DNA from: Terripilifer ovatus
Lineage (GTDB): Bacteria; Pseudomonadota; Alphaproteobacteria; Rhizobiales; Beijerinckiaceae
NCBI GenBank assembly: GCA_029222685.1
Contig: JARHVB010000021.1
Location: forward strand, 120,536-184,535
DNA: 64,000 nucleotides
Direction of reading: 5' to 3'
Made by a program: the position numbers and the translations under genes. Each line of letters starts with the position of its first letter. Within the stretch, counting starts at the first letter, position 1. Below the pieces are notes generated by a model that worked only from the letters and a program-made list of their open reading frames with translations, did not search any database and was not told the DNA's origin. This document shows positions 47,636 to 56,081 of this stretch, in pieces.

Positions 47636-48378
47636 TTCTGTTCCCGGCAATCGATCTGAAAGAAGGGGAATGCGTTCGGCTTATCCATGGTGATATGTCT
47701 CAAGCGACTGTATTCAATGCAAATCCGGCAGCACAGGCGAAGTCGTTCGAGGACCAGGGCTTTGAATATCTGCATGTCGTAGACCTGGATGGCGCTTTTT
47801 CGGGCAAGCCGATCAATTCCTTCGCGGTCGATGCCATTCTCCAGGCGATCAAAATGCCGGTGCAGCTCGGCGGCGGCATCCGCGACATGCGCACCGTCGA
47901 GGGCTGGCTGGCCAAGGGCGTCAGCCGCACCATCATCGGCACGGCAGCCGTGCGCGACCCGAGCTTCGTGCGCGAGGCCGCCCGCATCCATCCCGGCAAG
48001 ATCGCGGTCGGCGTCGACGCCCGGGACGGCCTGGTCGCAGTCGAAGGATGGGCGCGGGTGTCGCAGCTCTCGGCGCTCGACATCGGCAAGCGCTTCGAGG
48101 ACGCCGGTGTCTCGGCGATCATCTATACGGACATCGCCCGCGACGGCGTGCTCACCGGCCTCAACATCGAGGCGACTTTGGCGCTCGCCGACGCGCTGAC
48201 GATCCCGGTCATCGCCTCGGGCGGCCTGGCGTCGATGGGCGACGTGGTGCGCCTGCTGCAGCCCGATTGCGCCCGGCTTGCCGGCGCCATCACCGGCCGG
48301 GCGCTCTACGACGGGCGGCTGAATGCGGAAGAGGCTTTGGCGCTGATCCGCCGGTCGCGGGAGAAATCGGTTGCTTAA
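47632..48378 (+). CDS. hisA: Phosphoribosylformimino-5-aminoimidazole carboxamide ribotide isomerase
   Basis: Amadori isomerase of histidine synthesis, 248 residues, (beta/alpha)8 barrel. GTG 47632 begins [22 protein letters not shown], the canonical opening, with GAGGTG upstream; a GTG at 47623 is in frame but less typical. The catalytic Asp pair is in the opening AIDL and in [14 protein letters not shown], and phosphate-binding loops are [17 protein letters not shown] and [11 protein letters not shown]. Coupled to both hisH and hisF by overlaps. Confidence 0.96.
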   Translation: MILFPAIDLKEGECVRLIHGDMSQATVFNANPAAQAKSFEDQGFEYLHVVDLDGAFSGKPINSFAVDAILQAIKMPVQLGGGIRDMRTVEGWLAKGVSRTIIGTAAVRDPSFVREAARIHPGKIAVGVDARDGLVAVEGWARVSQLSALDIGKRFEDAGVSAIIYTDIARDGVLTGLNIEATLALADALTIPVIASGGLASMGDVVRLLQPDCARLAGAITGRALYDGRLNAEEALALIRRSREKSVA

Positions 48379-49132
48379 ATGCCGCGTCATCCCGTGCCTG
48401 GACGTAAAGGACGGCCGGGTCGTCAAGGGCGTGAATTTCGTCAACCTGCGCGACGCCGGCGATCCAGTGGAATCGGCCATCGCCTATGACGCTGCCGGCG
48501 CCGACGAACTCTGCTTTCTCGATATCACCGCCAGCCACGAGAACCGCGGCACCATTCTCGATGTCGTGCAGCGGACGGCAGAAGCCTGTTTCATGCCGCT
48601 GACGGTCGGCGGCGGCGTGCGCACGACAGAAGATATCCGCCGGCTGCTGCTGGCGGGCGCCGACAAGGTCGCCATCAATACGGCAGCGGTGTTCGACCGT
48701 GCTTTCGTGCGCGAAGCCGCGGAAAAGTTCGGCAGCCAGTGCATCGTCGTCGCCATCGACACCAAAAAGGTCGGCGACAAGACATGGGAAATCTTCACCC
48801 ATGGCGGCCGCAAGCCGACCGGTATCGACGCGGTGGCCTATGCCCGCGAGGTGGAAGCACTCGGCGCCGGTGAAATCCTTTTGACCTCGATGGACCGGGA
48901 CGGCACCCGATCCGGCTTCGACATCGAACTGACACGGACGGTCGCCGATGCCGTCAGAATCCCGCTGATCGCCTCGGGCGGGGTCGGCAATCTCGACCAC
49001 CTGGTCGAGGGCATCCGCGACGGCCATGCCACCGCCGTGCTGGCCGCGTCGATTTTCCATTTCGGTGAATTTACGATACGACAGGCCAAGGAACACATGT
49101 CCGCCGCCGGCCTGCAAGTCCGTAACGATTAA
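48371..49132 (+). CDS. hisF: Imidazole glycerol phosphate synthase, cyclase subunit
   Basis: Cyclase that forms the imidazole ring using ammonia from HisH. 253 residues. The start is a TTG ([23 protein letters not shown]), overlapping the hisA end by eight bases with GGGAGA upstream. Catalytic Asp residues are in IPCLDVKDG and [13 protein letters not shown]; phosphate loops are [21 protein letters not shown] and [14 protein letters not shown]. The last codons lie inside a short 16-bp tandem repeat. Confidence 0.96.
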   Translation: MLKCRVIPCLDVKDGRVVKGVNFVNLRDAGDPVESAIAYDAAGADELCFLDITASHENRGTILDVVQRTAEACFMPLTVGGGVRTTEDIRRLLLAGADKVAINTAAVFDRAFVREAAEKFGSQCIVVAIDTKKVGDKTWEIFTHGGRKPTGIDAVAYAREVEALGAGEILLTSMDRDGTRSGFDIELTRTVADAVRIPLIASGGVGNLDHLVEGIRDGHATAVLAASIFHFGEFTIRQAKEHMSAAGLQVRND

Positions 49133-49160
49133 CCGCCGTAACGACTGATTGCCGTAACGA
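49120..49160. repeat. 16-bp tandem repeat between hisF and hisE
   Basis: CCGTAACGA recurs at 49120, 49136 and 49152, a perfect 16-base period, with CGATTA or CTGATT following each. It covers the hisF stop and most of the gap before hisE. Confidence 0.7.
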
Positions 49161-49176
49161 TTAGCTGCCACAAGGT

Positions 49177-49512
49177 GTGAGTTTGACTTCGTTCAACCTG
49201 TCTGATCTGGCGGCCATTATCGCTGACCGCGCCGGATCCAGCGCCGAAAAGTCCTATACCAAATCGCTGCTCGACGCCGGCACCCATCGTGTTGCGAAGA
49301 AGTTCGGCGAAGAGGCGGTCGAACTGGCGCTGGCCACGGTCGACGGCGACGATATGGCGCTGACGGCCGAAGCCGCCGACGTCCTGTATCATCTGCTGGT
49401 CATCCTCCAGGCCAGGGGCGTCTCTGTCCAAGACGTGCTGATTGAGCTAGAAAGCCGGACGAAACAGTCAGGGCATCAGGAAAAGGCATCGCGGCCTGTT
49501 TCCCGGAGTTGA
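49177..49512 (+). CDS. hisE: Phosphoribosyl-ATP pyrophosphatase
   Basis: Second step of histidine synthesis, 111 residues. The all-alpha MazG-like metal site is seen in KKFGEEAVELALA (EExxE-type) and AEAADVLYHLLVIL. The start is GTG 49177 preceded by CAAGGT. The C-terminal tail (KQSGHQEKASRPVSRS) is not conserved. HisI is not fused here and lies elsewhere. Confidence 0.95.
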   Translation: MSLTSFNLSDLAAIIADRAGSSAEKSYTKSLLDAGTHRVAKKFGEEAVELALATVDGDDMALTAEAADVLYHLLVILQARGVSVQDVLIELESRTKQSGHQEKASRPVSRS

Positions 49513-49554
49513 TGCTCAGGCGCTGCCGGGCAGTGCTTGACGGCGGAGTACGCA

Positions 49555-50514
49555 ATGGACGAACGCACGGACCAGTTCAGCCTGCCCGCCGATTATTCGA
49601 TCTATCGGCAGTTCAGCCGTGCCGAATGGGCGGCGCTGCGCGCCGACACGCCGCTGACATTGACGATCGAAGACCTGGCAAGACTGCAGTCGATCAACGA
49701 TCCGATCTCGGTCGAGGAAGTGATCGCCATCTACCTGCCGCTGTCGCGCCTGCTGGCGCTCTATGTCGCGGCGACCCAGGGGCTGTTCAAGGCGACGCAG
49801 CGCTTTCTCGGCGCCGAAGACGGCAAGATGCCCTACATCATCGGCATCGCAGGCTCCGTCGCCGTCGGCAAGTCGACGACCGCGCGCGTGCTGCAGGCGC
49901 TGCTGTCGCGCTGGCCCAACACGCCGAAGGTGGAACTGATCACCACCGACGGATTTCTGTTTCCCAATGAGATCCTCACCCGCGACGGGCTGATGGACAA
50001 GAAGGGCTTTCCCGAGAGCTATGACGGCGCAGCGCTGGTGCGTTTCCTGTCGCAGATCAAGGCTGGCCAGCACCAGGTGAAAGCGCCGGTCTATTCGCAT
50101 CTCGTCTATGACGTGGTGCCCGACAAGTTCACCACCGTCGATCGTCCCGACATCCTGATCGTAGAGGGCCTGAACGTGTTGCAGCCGTCGCGGCCCGACA
50201 GCGACATTGCCTTCGTCTCAGACTTTTTCGATTTCTCGATCTATCTCGACGCGCGCGAAGACAATCTGGTGCAATGGTATGTGTCGCGCTTCATGCGCCT
50301 GCGCCAGACAGCGTTCCGCGATCCAAGATCATACTTCCGCAAATATGCCGATCTTTCAGATGAGGAAGCGCGCAAGACCGCGCTCGACATCTGGACGCGC
50401 ATCAACCTGCGCAATCTCAACGAGAACATCCTGCCGACGCGGCCACGCGCGAGTCTCGTGCTGACCAAGGCGTCCAATCACAGCATCGAGAAAGTGGCAT
50501 TGCGGAAGTTGTGA
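49555..50514 (+). CDS. coaA: Pantothenate kinase, type I
   Basis: Commits pantothenate to CoA synthesis and is feedback-inhibited by CoA. 319 residues from ATG 49555 (CGGAG upstream); a TTG at 49537 adds six residues. P-loop [21 protein letters not shown], then [30 protein letters not shown] and IVEGLNVLQ. The final 28 codons, from 50431, are duplicated in diverged form at 51473, beyond a small toxin-antitoxin-like cassette, suggesting that an element inserted at the 3' end of this gene. Confidence 0.96.
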   Translation: MDERTDQFSLPADYSIYRQFSRAEWAALRADTPLTLTIEDLARLQSINDPISVEEVIAIYLPLSRLLALYVAATQGLFKATQRFLGAEDGKMPYIIGIAGSVAVGKSTTARVLQALLSRWPNTPKVELITTDGFLFPNEILTRDGLMDKKGFPESYDGAALVRFLSQIKAGQHQVKAPVYSHLVYDVVPDKFTTVDRPDILIVEGLNVLQPSRPDSDIAFVSDFFDFSIYLDAREDNLVQWYVSRFMRLRQTAFRDPRSYFRKYADLSDEEARKTALDIWTRINLRNLNENILPTRPRASLVLTKASNHSIEKVALRKL

Positions 50515-50587
50515 TGGCGCGATAGCGGTCGGCATGGATTGAGCATCTGAAATTGAACAAACACGATTCTCTCGGCTATAGCTTTTT

Positions 50588-50680
50588 CGGTTCTGATGGA
50601 ATCAGAACCGAGCTCTAGGTTTTGTTTTGACGCATTTTCTTCACGCGAACCGGCAGCCACTTCGCTCGAAAATGCTCTAT
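50588..50680. repeat. Dispersed repeat family C
   Basis: Starts with a 10-bp hairpin, CGGTTCTGAT (50588-50597) and ATCAGAACCG (50601-50610), then a T-rich GGTTTTGTTTTGACGC, TTCACGCGAACCGG and CACTTCGCTCGAAAATGC. I recognise this as a block that recurs widely in Bradyrhizobium-like genomes. It lies between coaA and hepT and may act as a terminator for either. The tail of the word (CGCTCGAAAATGCG) recurs near 27704. Confidence 0.6.
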
Positions 50681-51039
50681 AGCTGCTGCTCGCGTCCTTT
50701 TGCGATTTCCAACTCTGCCCGGCACACTCGATCCAATGAGGCCAAATCTTCATCGGCCAGCTTCCAGAGAATATCTGGAGCAGCGTGGTGATAGCCATGC
50801 CGGAGGATGTTCCCGATTCCTGCCACCTTGCGCCAGGGGATTTCGGGGTGGCGATCTTTTAAATCATCGGACAGATGGCGGCTTGCCTCAGAAATAATCT
50901 CAATGCCGCGTTCGACGAGCCAGCGCTTTTGCCAGTCGGCCTCGAATGCATCGAGTGAAACGCCGCGTATAACGCTGTTTATACGTTCGATCGCTTAGAC
51001 AATATCACCCAGGCGCGGAGAAAAAATTCGCTCAATCAT
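50677..51039 (-). pseudogene. hepT: HepT-like RNase toxin (DUF86), interrupted by an in-frame stop
   Basis: Reading leftward from ATG 51039 gives MIERIFSPRLGDIV, then TAA at 50997-50995, then an uninterrupted AIERINSVIRGVSLDAFEAD and on through WLVERGIEIISEASRHLSDD, GIGNILRHGYHHAAPDILWK to a stop at 50677. The whole matches the HepT/DUF86 family, in which the position of the TAA is normally Glu (DILEAIERI), so one base change explains it. The HxY motif (HGY) of the active-site loop is present. The ATG overlaps the mntA stop by three bases (ATGA). As it stands the toxin lacks its first helix unless translation reinitiates, so it is probably inactive. Confidence 0.88.
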
Positions 51040-51332
51040 CAAAACACGAGAACGGCGGATTTTTCGATCCGCTGCTTAAGACTGGGATGGATGCTGCCGC
51101 GTGTCATAATATCGGCTTTTTGACCGAGAATGCCGGCCGTATATTCCTTCACGTCGGTCAGCTCATAAAGACCAAGCTTTCCACGCTCGTGATCGAAAAA
51201 CAGGTCAATGTCGGAGTCCGGCCGCGCGTCGTCACGGGCGGTCGAACCGAACAGGTAAAGGTGATCGACACCCATCCGTTTCAGTTCGGCTTTATGGGCC
51301 TGCAGCAGACTAATGGCTTTGTCGCGTTTCAT
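51039..51332 (-). CDS. mntA: MntA-like minimal nucleotidyltransferase antitoxin
   Basis: A 97-residue minimal nucleotidyltransferase. In MntA/HepT systems it AMPylates the HepT RNase and so neutralises it. The active site is intact: DHLYLFGSTARDDARPDSDIDLFFD, the GSxxR and DxD motifs. ATG 51332 gives MKRDKAISLLQAHKAELKRMG, the usual opening and length; ATG 51383 would add 17 residues. It lies upstream of, and overlaps by three bases, the broken hepT. The pair is bracketed by coaA and a copy of the coaA 3' end. Confidence 0.88.
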   Translation of the reverse strand: MKRDKAISLLQAHKAELKRMGVDHLYLFGSTARDDARPDSDIDLFFDHERGKLGLYELTDVKEYTAGILGQKADIMTRGSIHPSLKQRIEKSAVLVF

Positions 51333-51472
51333 GGTTTTACCATAGCGAAACCCGCGGTGAATTTCCACGGTTTTCGGCCGCATCACAGTCCGATGGGAAG
51401 GTTAAATATTTCTTTCCATGAGACATTTTGGACCATCGCTCCATTTCGAGGGTCTGATGGTACAAAAATCTC

Positions 51473-51556
51473 CTGCCGGCGCGCCCGCGCACCAGCCTCG
51501 TGCTGACGAAAGCATCCAACTACAGCATCCAGAAAGCGGCACTGCGGAAATTGTGA
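51473..51556 (+). pseudogene. Duplicated 3' end of coaA
   Basis: 84 bases align without gaps to the last 84 bases of coaA (50431-50514), including the stop; I count 69 identical positions (82%), with most changes silent. It encodes [20 protein letters not shown] and a few further residues ending RKL. This looks like the 3' end of a coaA from a related genome, left at the far side of the mntA/hepT insertion, rather than a recent local duplication. Confidence 0.85.
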
Positions 51557-51582
51557 GGCGAGGCGCTCGCATCTCTCCAACG

Positions 51583-51622
51583 CGTCATGCCCGGCTTTGT
51601 GCCAGGCACCCACGCCTTGGTG
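51583..51622. repeat. Dispersed palindromic repeat, family D
   Basis: CGTCATGCCCGGCTTTGTGC followed by CAGGCACCCACGCCTTGG. The GCCCGGC/GCCAGGC arms form an imperfect hairpin. This word is a common intergenic repeat in Bradyrhizobium-like genomes. Apart from it and the coaA remnant, the 51387-51736 gap holds nothing I can recognise. Confidence 0.5.
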
Positions 51623-51736
51623 CGCCAACGCTTTCAGAAGACGCTCTTCTTATCCTGACAGTAACGCAGCTTTTCCGCGTGGATGTCCGCGCGACTAGCG
51701 CGCGCAAACGGAGAAGCTGCTGCGTCGCTGGCTAAT

Positions 51737-52732
51737 TCAGAGCCCGTTGTCGTTCGCCAGGACCGCCAGGCTGCGCTGCGGGCGGGCGCCGACATGCTGG
51801 ATGACTTCAGAGGCAGCGAGCGCGCCAAGGCGGGCGCAAGTCTGCAGATCCCTGCCCTGCGACAGGCCGGTGAGAAAACCGGCGGCATAGAGATCGCCGG
51901 CGCCGGTGGTGTCGACGAGCTGCTCGATCGGGAAGGCCGGCACCGCCTGCGTCTGTTCGCGCGTGACGACGATGGAGCCCTTCTCCGACGCGGTGACGGC
52001 GCCGAGGATGTCTTCGTTGCGCAAGGCGTCGATGGCGGTATCGAGATCGGCGGTTTCATACAGCGACTTCAATTCGTGCTGGTTGGCGAACACGATATCG
52101 ACCGTCTTGTTGCGGATGAGGTCGAGGAATTCGGAACGATAGCGACCGACGCAGAACGGATCGGACAGGGTCAGCGCGACCTGGCGGCCGGCGGCATGGG
52201 CGATCTCGGAGGCCTTGACGAAGGCCTCCTTGGCGGCCGGCGGATCCCAGAGGTAGCCTTCGAGATAGGTGATGGCGGAAGCGCGGACGAGGTCGGCATC
52301 GACATCGTCGGGGCCGAGGTTCTGGCAGGCGCCAAGATAGGTGTTCATGGTGCGCTCGCCGTCAGGCGTGACGAGCACGAGGCAGCGCGCCGTCGCCGGG
52401 CCGTCTTTGGCAGGGGCGGTTTCGAAATGCACCTTCATGGCGCGGATGTCATGAGCGAAGGCCTTGCCGCTGTCATCCGACTTCACCTTGCCGATGAACG
52501 CCGTCCTGGCGCCGAACGAGGCCGCGCCGACGATGGTGTTGGCGGCCGAGCCGCCGGAGATGATCGTCGTCGACGCCATCGCGCCATAAAGCTTGTCGGC
52601 GCGAGCTTCATCGATGAGCATCATACCGCCCTTCTGCAAGCCTTCCTTGGCGAGAAAGTCGTCTTCGGTCATGCTGATGATATCGACAATTGCGTTACCA
52701 AGGCCGAGCACATCGTATTTGGGCGTTGACAT
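51737..52732 (-). CDS. PfkB family sugar/adenosine kinase
   Basis: A 331-residue kinase, often annotated adenosine kinase in rhizobia. ATG 52732 begins MSTPKYDVLGLGNAIVDIIS; the longer frame to 52828 adds a leader without resemblance. The first signature is in GGSAANTIVGAASFGARTAFIGKVKSD and the second, with the catalytic Asp, in DTTGAGDLYAAGFLTGL. ANQHELKSL and SEKGSIVV are typical. Substrate (adenosine versus a sugar) is not proven. Confidence 0.93.
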   Translation of the reverse strand: MSTPKYDVLGLGNAIVDIISMTEDDFLAKEGLQKGGMMLIDEARADKLYGAMASTTIISGGSAANTIVGAASFGARTAFIGKVKSDDSGKAFAHDIRAMKVHFETAPAKDGPATARCLVLVTPDGERTMNTYLGACQNLGPDDVDADLVRASAITYLEGYLWDPPAAKEAFVKASEIAHAAGRQVALTLSDPFCVGRYRSEFLDLIRNKTVDIVFANQHELKSLYETADLDTAIDALRNEDILGAVTASEKGSIVVTREQTQAVPAFPIEQLVDTTGAGDLYAAGFLTGLSQGRDLQTCARLGALAASEVIQHVGARPQRSLAVLANDNGL

Positions 52733-52829
52733 CGATCGGTCATCCATCGTTTGCGAGAAACCGCACAAGACCCCGCGGCAATCGCGGAAGGAGCCCGGTC
52801 GTGTCGCATTGACGCTGCGGCGCGTCAAG

Positions 52830-53204
52830 TTAGCGCTGCGATTTGGCTTTCAGGCGCTGGCGCAGCAGTTCCAGAAATTGCGCAAAATCCTCCGCATCGA
52901 GGTTCTTCATTTCCTTCGCCAGCCGGTTGGCAAATTCGGTGGCCTTGGGATTCATCCCAGCCGTCGACAGCGTGACCTTGGGATCGGACAGCGCAGCGAG
53001 GCGTTCCAGCTCTTCGGATTCATCCCAGATGACATTGAAAAAGCCGATGATGCGCAGCATCAGATACCAGGTCGGCGTGCCGCGATTGCCATGTTCGAGC
53101 GCCGACAGATAGGCCGGCGATACGCCGATGGCGTGGGCCATGGCCTTCAGGGTGACGCCGCGCTCCTCGCGCAGGTCGCGCAGTTTTTGCCCAAACGGCG
53201 TCAT
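52830..53204 (-). CDS. XRE family helix-turn-helix regulator downstream of smr
   Basis: A 124-residue DNA-binding protein. ATG 53204 overlaps the smr stop by four bases (ATGA) and opens MTPFGQKLRDLREERGVTLK, a classical helix-turn-helix: AHAIGVSPAYLSALEHGNRGTPTWYLMLRIIGFF. The helical C terminus (ANRLAKEMKNLDAEDFAQFLE) is of unknown role. It is the last gene of the tim44-mltA-smr-XRE unit. Confidence 0.9.
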   Translation of the reverse strand: MTPFGQKLRDLREERGVTLKAMAHAIGVSPAYLSALEHGNRGTPTWYLMLRIIGFFNVIWDESEELERLAALSDPKVTLSTAGMNPKATEFANRLAKEMKNLDAEDFAQFLELLRQRLKAKSQR

Positions 53205-53875
53205 GTTTCCGATCCGGATGCGTTTCGCTCGTGGCGGCGCAACCGCACGTAGAGCGCGCCGGCGCCGCCATGACGGACTGACGCTTCCTCGAAGCCGACC
53301 ACGACGGAACGCAATTGCGGCGAGCGCAGCCAGTGCGGCGTGTTTCGCCGCAGCACGCCCGGCTCGCGCCACTCTCCGCCATCCGATGATTGTTTGGTCA
53401 GGCCCTTACCGGTGATGACCAGCACGACCCTGGCTCCTGCCGCCTGGGCGCGATGCAGGAAGGAGACCAATTCCGCATGGGCGACGGCCTGATGCATGCC
53501 GTGCAGATCGAGCGTCGCATCGATCGGCAGACGGCCACGGGTGAGGCGCTGGCGCATGCGGCGTTCGAGCGGCGCCAGCGCCGGTGGCGGGGGAACCGGG
53601 ACGGGCTTGTTTGCCTTGATGAGTTGGCCCTTCTTCGCCGGTCTCTCCATTTTGCCTGGCGGCGGAGGCACGGCCGGCAGCTTCGCCTCCTCGGCAGGCG
53701 GCGGTTCAACCGGCTTCGCTTCGCGAAACGGTTTCACGTGACGGGTGACGAGATTCCACAATTCGATCTCGTGACGGGCCAGGAGACGTTTGTGCCGGGT
53801 CGAAGGCGTTGGCTTCGAGGAGCTCGATTTGGGCGAAGTCGGCTTCCTGGTCTTCACGGGGCGGATCCCGTGCAC
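53201..53875 (-). CDS. Smr/MutS2-type endonuclease domain protein
   Basis: A 224-residue protein with an N-terminal basic and Pro-rich linker (KTRKPTSPKSSSSKPTPSTR, later PPPAEEAKLPAVPPPPGK) and a C-terminal Smr domain, seen in LDLHGMHQAVAHAELVSFL, VVLVITGKGL and VLRRNTPHWL. Smr domains nick nucleic acids. It overlaps mltA by 22 bases and the XRE gene by four, so the block is cotranscribed. This is the usual position of an Smr gene next to mltA in alphaproteobacteria. Confidence 0.92.
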   Translation of the reverse strand: MHGIRPVKTRKPTSPKSSSSKPTPSTRHKRLLARHEIELWNLVTRHVKPFREAKPVEPPPAEEAKLPAVPPPPGKMERPAKKGQLIKANKPVPVPPPPALAPLERRMRQRLTRGRLPIDATLDLHGMHQAVAHAELVSFLHRAQAAGARVVLVITGKGLTKQSSDGGEWREPGVLRRNTPHWLRSPQLRSVVVGFEEASVRHGGAGALYVRLRRHERNASGSET

Positions 53876-55068
53876 GGCAGGAGAACGGTGAGCGTGCCTC
53901 TGTGCCTGATGTTGCCCGCGGCGATGCCGGCCTCATCGCCGGTGCCGTAGAAAATATCGGCACGGGCGGCGCCGACGATCGCGGTGCCGGTGTCCTGCGC
54001 GATCATCAGCCGGCGCAACGGTGCAGTGCCGCCTTCAGCAGCTGGCAGATCGGCATCGATCCAGAACGGCAATCCATAGGCCCACAGCGTGCGGTCGACC
54101 GCGATCGAGCGCAGCGGCGTCAGCTCGACGCCCTCGGCGCCGACCGGTCCCTGGTCGGGCGACAGCGTATCGGAACGCTTGAAGAAGACATAGGAGCGAT
54201 TGCGCTGCATCAGCCTGCGGCCGGCGGCATCCGCCTCCTGGCCCTTGTCCCTGACCCAGGCTTTCAGGCGGTTGAGCGACATATCACCCATGAGAATTTG
54301 ACCCTCGTCGACCAGCGCCTTGCCGATCGACGTATAGGGATGGCCGTTGCGGCCGGCATAGGCGAGCCGCACCAGAGTGCCGTCGGACAACCTGATCCGC
54401 GCCGAGCCCTGCACCTGGATCATGAAGGCCTCGATGCCATCGCGCACAAAGACAACCGGCTTGGCGCGGCCGTTCAAGGCGCCGCCATCGATCTCGCCGC
54501 GCGTCGGCAGGATGGCGGGCGCATCCGCGGCATTGGTGGAGGCATAGGCTATGTCGTCGGGCAGCGACAGGATCGGCTCGGAAAATTCCGGCGTCCGCCA
54601 CAGCGAGCCCGCGACCTCCGGCTCGTAATAGCCGGTGAGGAAACCAACGTCATAGGGATTGGCGCCAGGCACCGGCGCGATGCGATAGGGTTTGAAAAAC
54701 GCCTGGAAGCGTTGCCGCGCCTCTGCCGCAGTGCCCGGCGGCGGAAGCTTTTCCACCGCCGAGCAGAGCTGCAGAAACGCCGGGCTCGGCACTGCCCCGA
54801 CGCGCACGGCCGCAACGCCCGCAAGGCTGTGGTCGCAGGATTTCTGAAAGGTCTTCCAGGCGGCAAGATGATCGTCGTCGGCAAAGCCGCGCAGATCGTC
54901 GAAAGAGACCTCTTGCAGCACAGCCTTGCCGCTGAGCTCGCTGACAATCAGACCGTCCGCGAGACTTGTTTCAGATGTCGCCCCGGACATTGCACCCGCC
55001 ATCAGACAAAGGCAGACGAGTTTATCTCCCACTGCTCGGAAAGAAGGATATCTGAGTCGCCGGTTCAA
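53854..55068 (-). CDS. mltA: Membrane-bound lytic murein transglycosylase A
   Basis: Cleaves peptidoglycan to 1,6-anhydromuramyl products. 404 residues. The signal-like N terminus MNRRLRYPSFRAVGDKLVCLCLMAGAMSG has no canonical lipobox, so it may be periplasmic rather than a lipoprotein. Family motifs: LTGYYEPEVAGS, RAKPVVFVRDGIEAFMIQVQGSARI, and the 3D domain AQDTGTAIVGAARADIFYGTGDEAG with the catalytic Asp. Its start overlaps the Tim44 gene stop by four bases. Confidence 0.94.
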   Translation of the reverse strand: MNRRLRYPSFRAVGDKLVCLCLMAGAMSGATSETSLADGLIVSELSGKAVLQEVSFDDLRGFADDDHLAAWKTFQKSCDHSLAGVAAVRVGAVPSPAFLQLCSAVEKLPPPGTAAEARQRFQAFFKPYRIAPVPGANPYDVGFLTGYYEPEVAGSLWRTPEFSEPILSLPDDIAYASTNAADAPAILPTRGEIDGGALNGRAKPVVFVRDGIEAFMIQVQGSARIRLSDGTLVRLAYAGRNGHPYTSIGKALVDEGQILMGDMSLNRLKAWVRDKGQEADAAGRRLMQRNRSYVFFKRSDTLSPDQGPVGAEGVELTPLRSIAVDRTLWAYGLPFWIDADLPAAEGGTAPLRRLMIAQDTGTAIVGAARADIFYGTGDEAGIAAGNIRHRGTLTVLLPCTGSAP

Positions 55069-55805
55069 TGCCCGCCGGTTGAATGCTGGTTGTCGGCGAC
55101 ACCGACCAGCCGCCAGTTCGGATCGCGCGTGGTGACGTCGCGTTCGAACGTCCAGACGTCGACGAGATCGACCACCTGTTCGGGATTGCCGTCGATGACC
55201 TTGCCGTCGCGGTCGCGGGTCGCGGTGATCAGCTTGCTGACGAAGCGCATCGAAACCTGCACGACCTTGGTGCGGGCATTGATGTCGACGATCTGTGCCT
55301 TGTCGATGGAGACGAAGGTGGTCTCGACCTTCTCGCCGCGGCTCTCGCGGTCGGCGATGGCCTGGGTGAAACTGTCGTAGACATCCTTGGCGAGCAGGCT
55401 GCGTAGCGACGGACGGTCGCCGGCGGCGAAGGCGGTGATGATCATCTCATAGGCGGATTTGGCGCCGGCGATGAAAGTCTTGGGATCGAAGGAGCGGTCC
55501 ATGGAGACGAGCTGGTCGAGACCTTCCCAGACCTTCGAGCCGCGGTCGGCATAGGCATCCCAGCGACCGTCGGCATCGGCGTTCTGCGGCGAGGCCGCGC
55601 CGGCATCGTTGGCGGCACCCGGCAAACGCACGACCACATTGTCGCCGTTGGGCGCCCGGCCGGGGGCTGTGCCCGGCACACTGAGACGTTCCGCGCGGGG
55701 TTTATCGGGCCCGTTCCGCGTTCCGAGGATGGAACGCAGTTTCCAGACGACAAAGACCGCCAGCAACGCGAAAACAATCGTTGTGACGTCAAATGGCTCC
55801 TGCAT
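55065..55805 (-). CDS. Tim44/TimA domain protein
   Basis: A 246-residue protein with one N-terminal hydrophobic segment (DVTTIVFALLAVFVVWKL) and a C-terminal Tim44-like domain (FDPKTFIAGAKSAYEMIITAFAAGDRPSLRSLLAKDVYDSF, then VEFVSIDKA-like VETTFVSIDKAQIVDI and VDVWTFERDV). Related to mitochondrial Tim44 and bacterial TimA, an inner-membrane-attached protein. It heads the leftward mltA-smr operon and is divergent from fxsA, near secB. Confidence 0.92.
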   Translation of the reverse strand: MQEPFDVTTIVFALLAVFVVWKLRSILGTRNGPDKPRAERLSVPGTAPGRAPNGDNVVVRLPGAANDAGAASPQNADADGRWDAYADRGSKVWEGLDQLVSMDRSFDPKTFIAGAKSAYEMIITAFAAGDRPSLRSLLAKDVYDSFTQAIADRESRGEKVETTFVSIDKAQIVDINARTKVVQVSMRFVSKLITATRDRDGKVIDGNPEQVVDLVDVWTFERDVTTRDPNWRLVGVADNQHSTGGH

Positions 55806-56081
55806 GCTGCTCCTGCGTGTCGCTTTAGGGTATGCGCTCTAGGGTATGCCTGGGTCGTTTTCACCGTTTAAAGCGGAATTGCCGCGAAAAATCCGTACCT
55901 GCTGTTTCGCGTTCCGCTCTGAATCCTGCCGTATCCTTGCCGCTGATGCCCGTTATCTTGCCGAGGTCGGGGTTACGCAACCCCAAAATATACGCTCAAA
56001 ATACAAATTGATGGCAAATTTCAAAATGATCTCCGGTGGAATAACAATGGTCCCGAATAATCAAATCCGAGAGCATGCCGG

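Noticed and set aside
51383..51556. Small frames running across the coaA remnant
   Set aside because: They arise from the duplicated coaA end and have no start signals; treated as a remnant.
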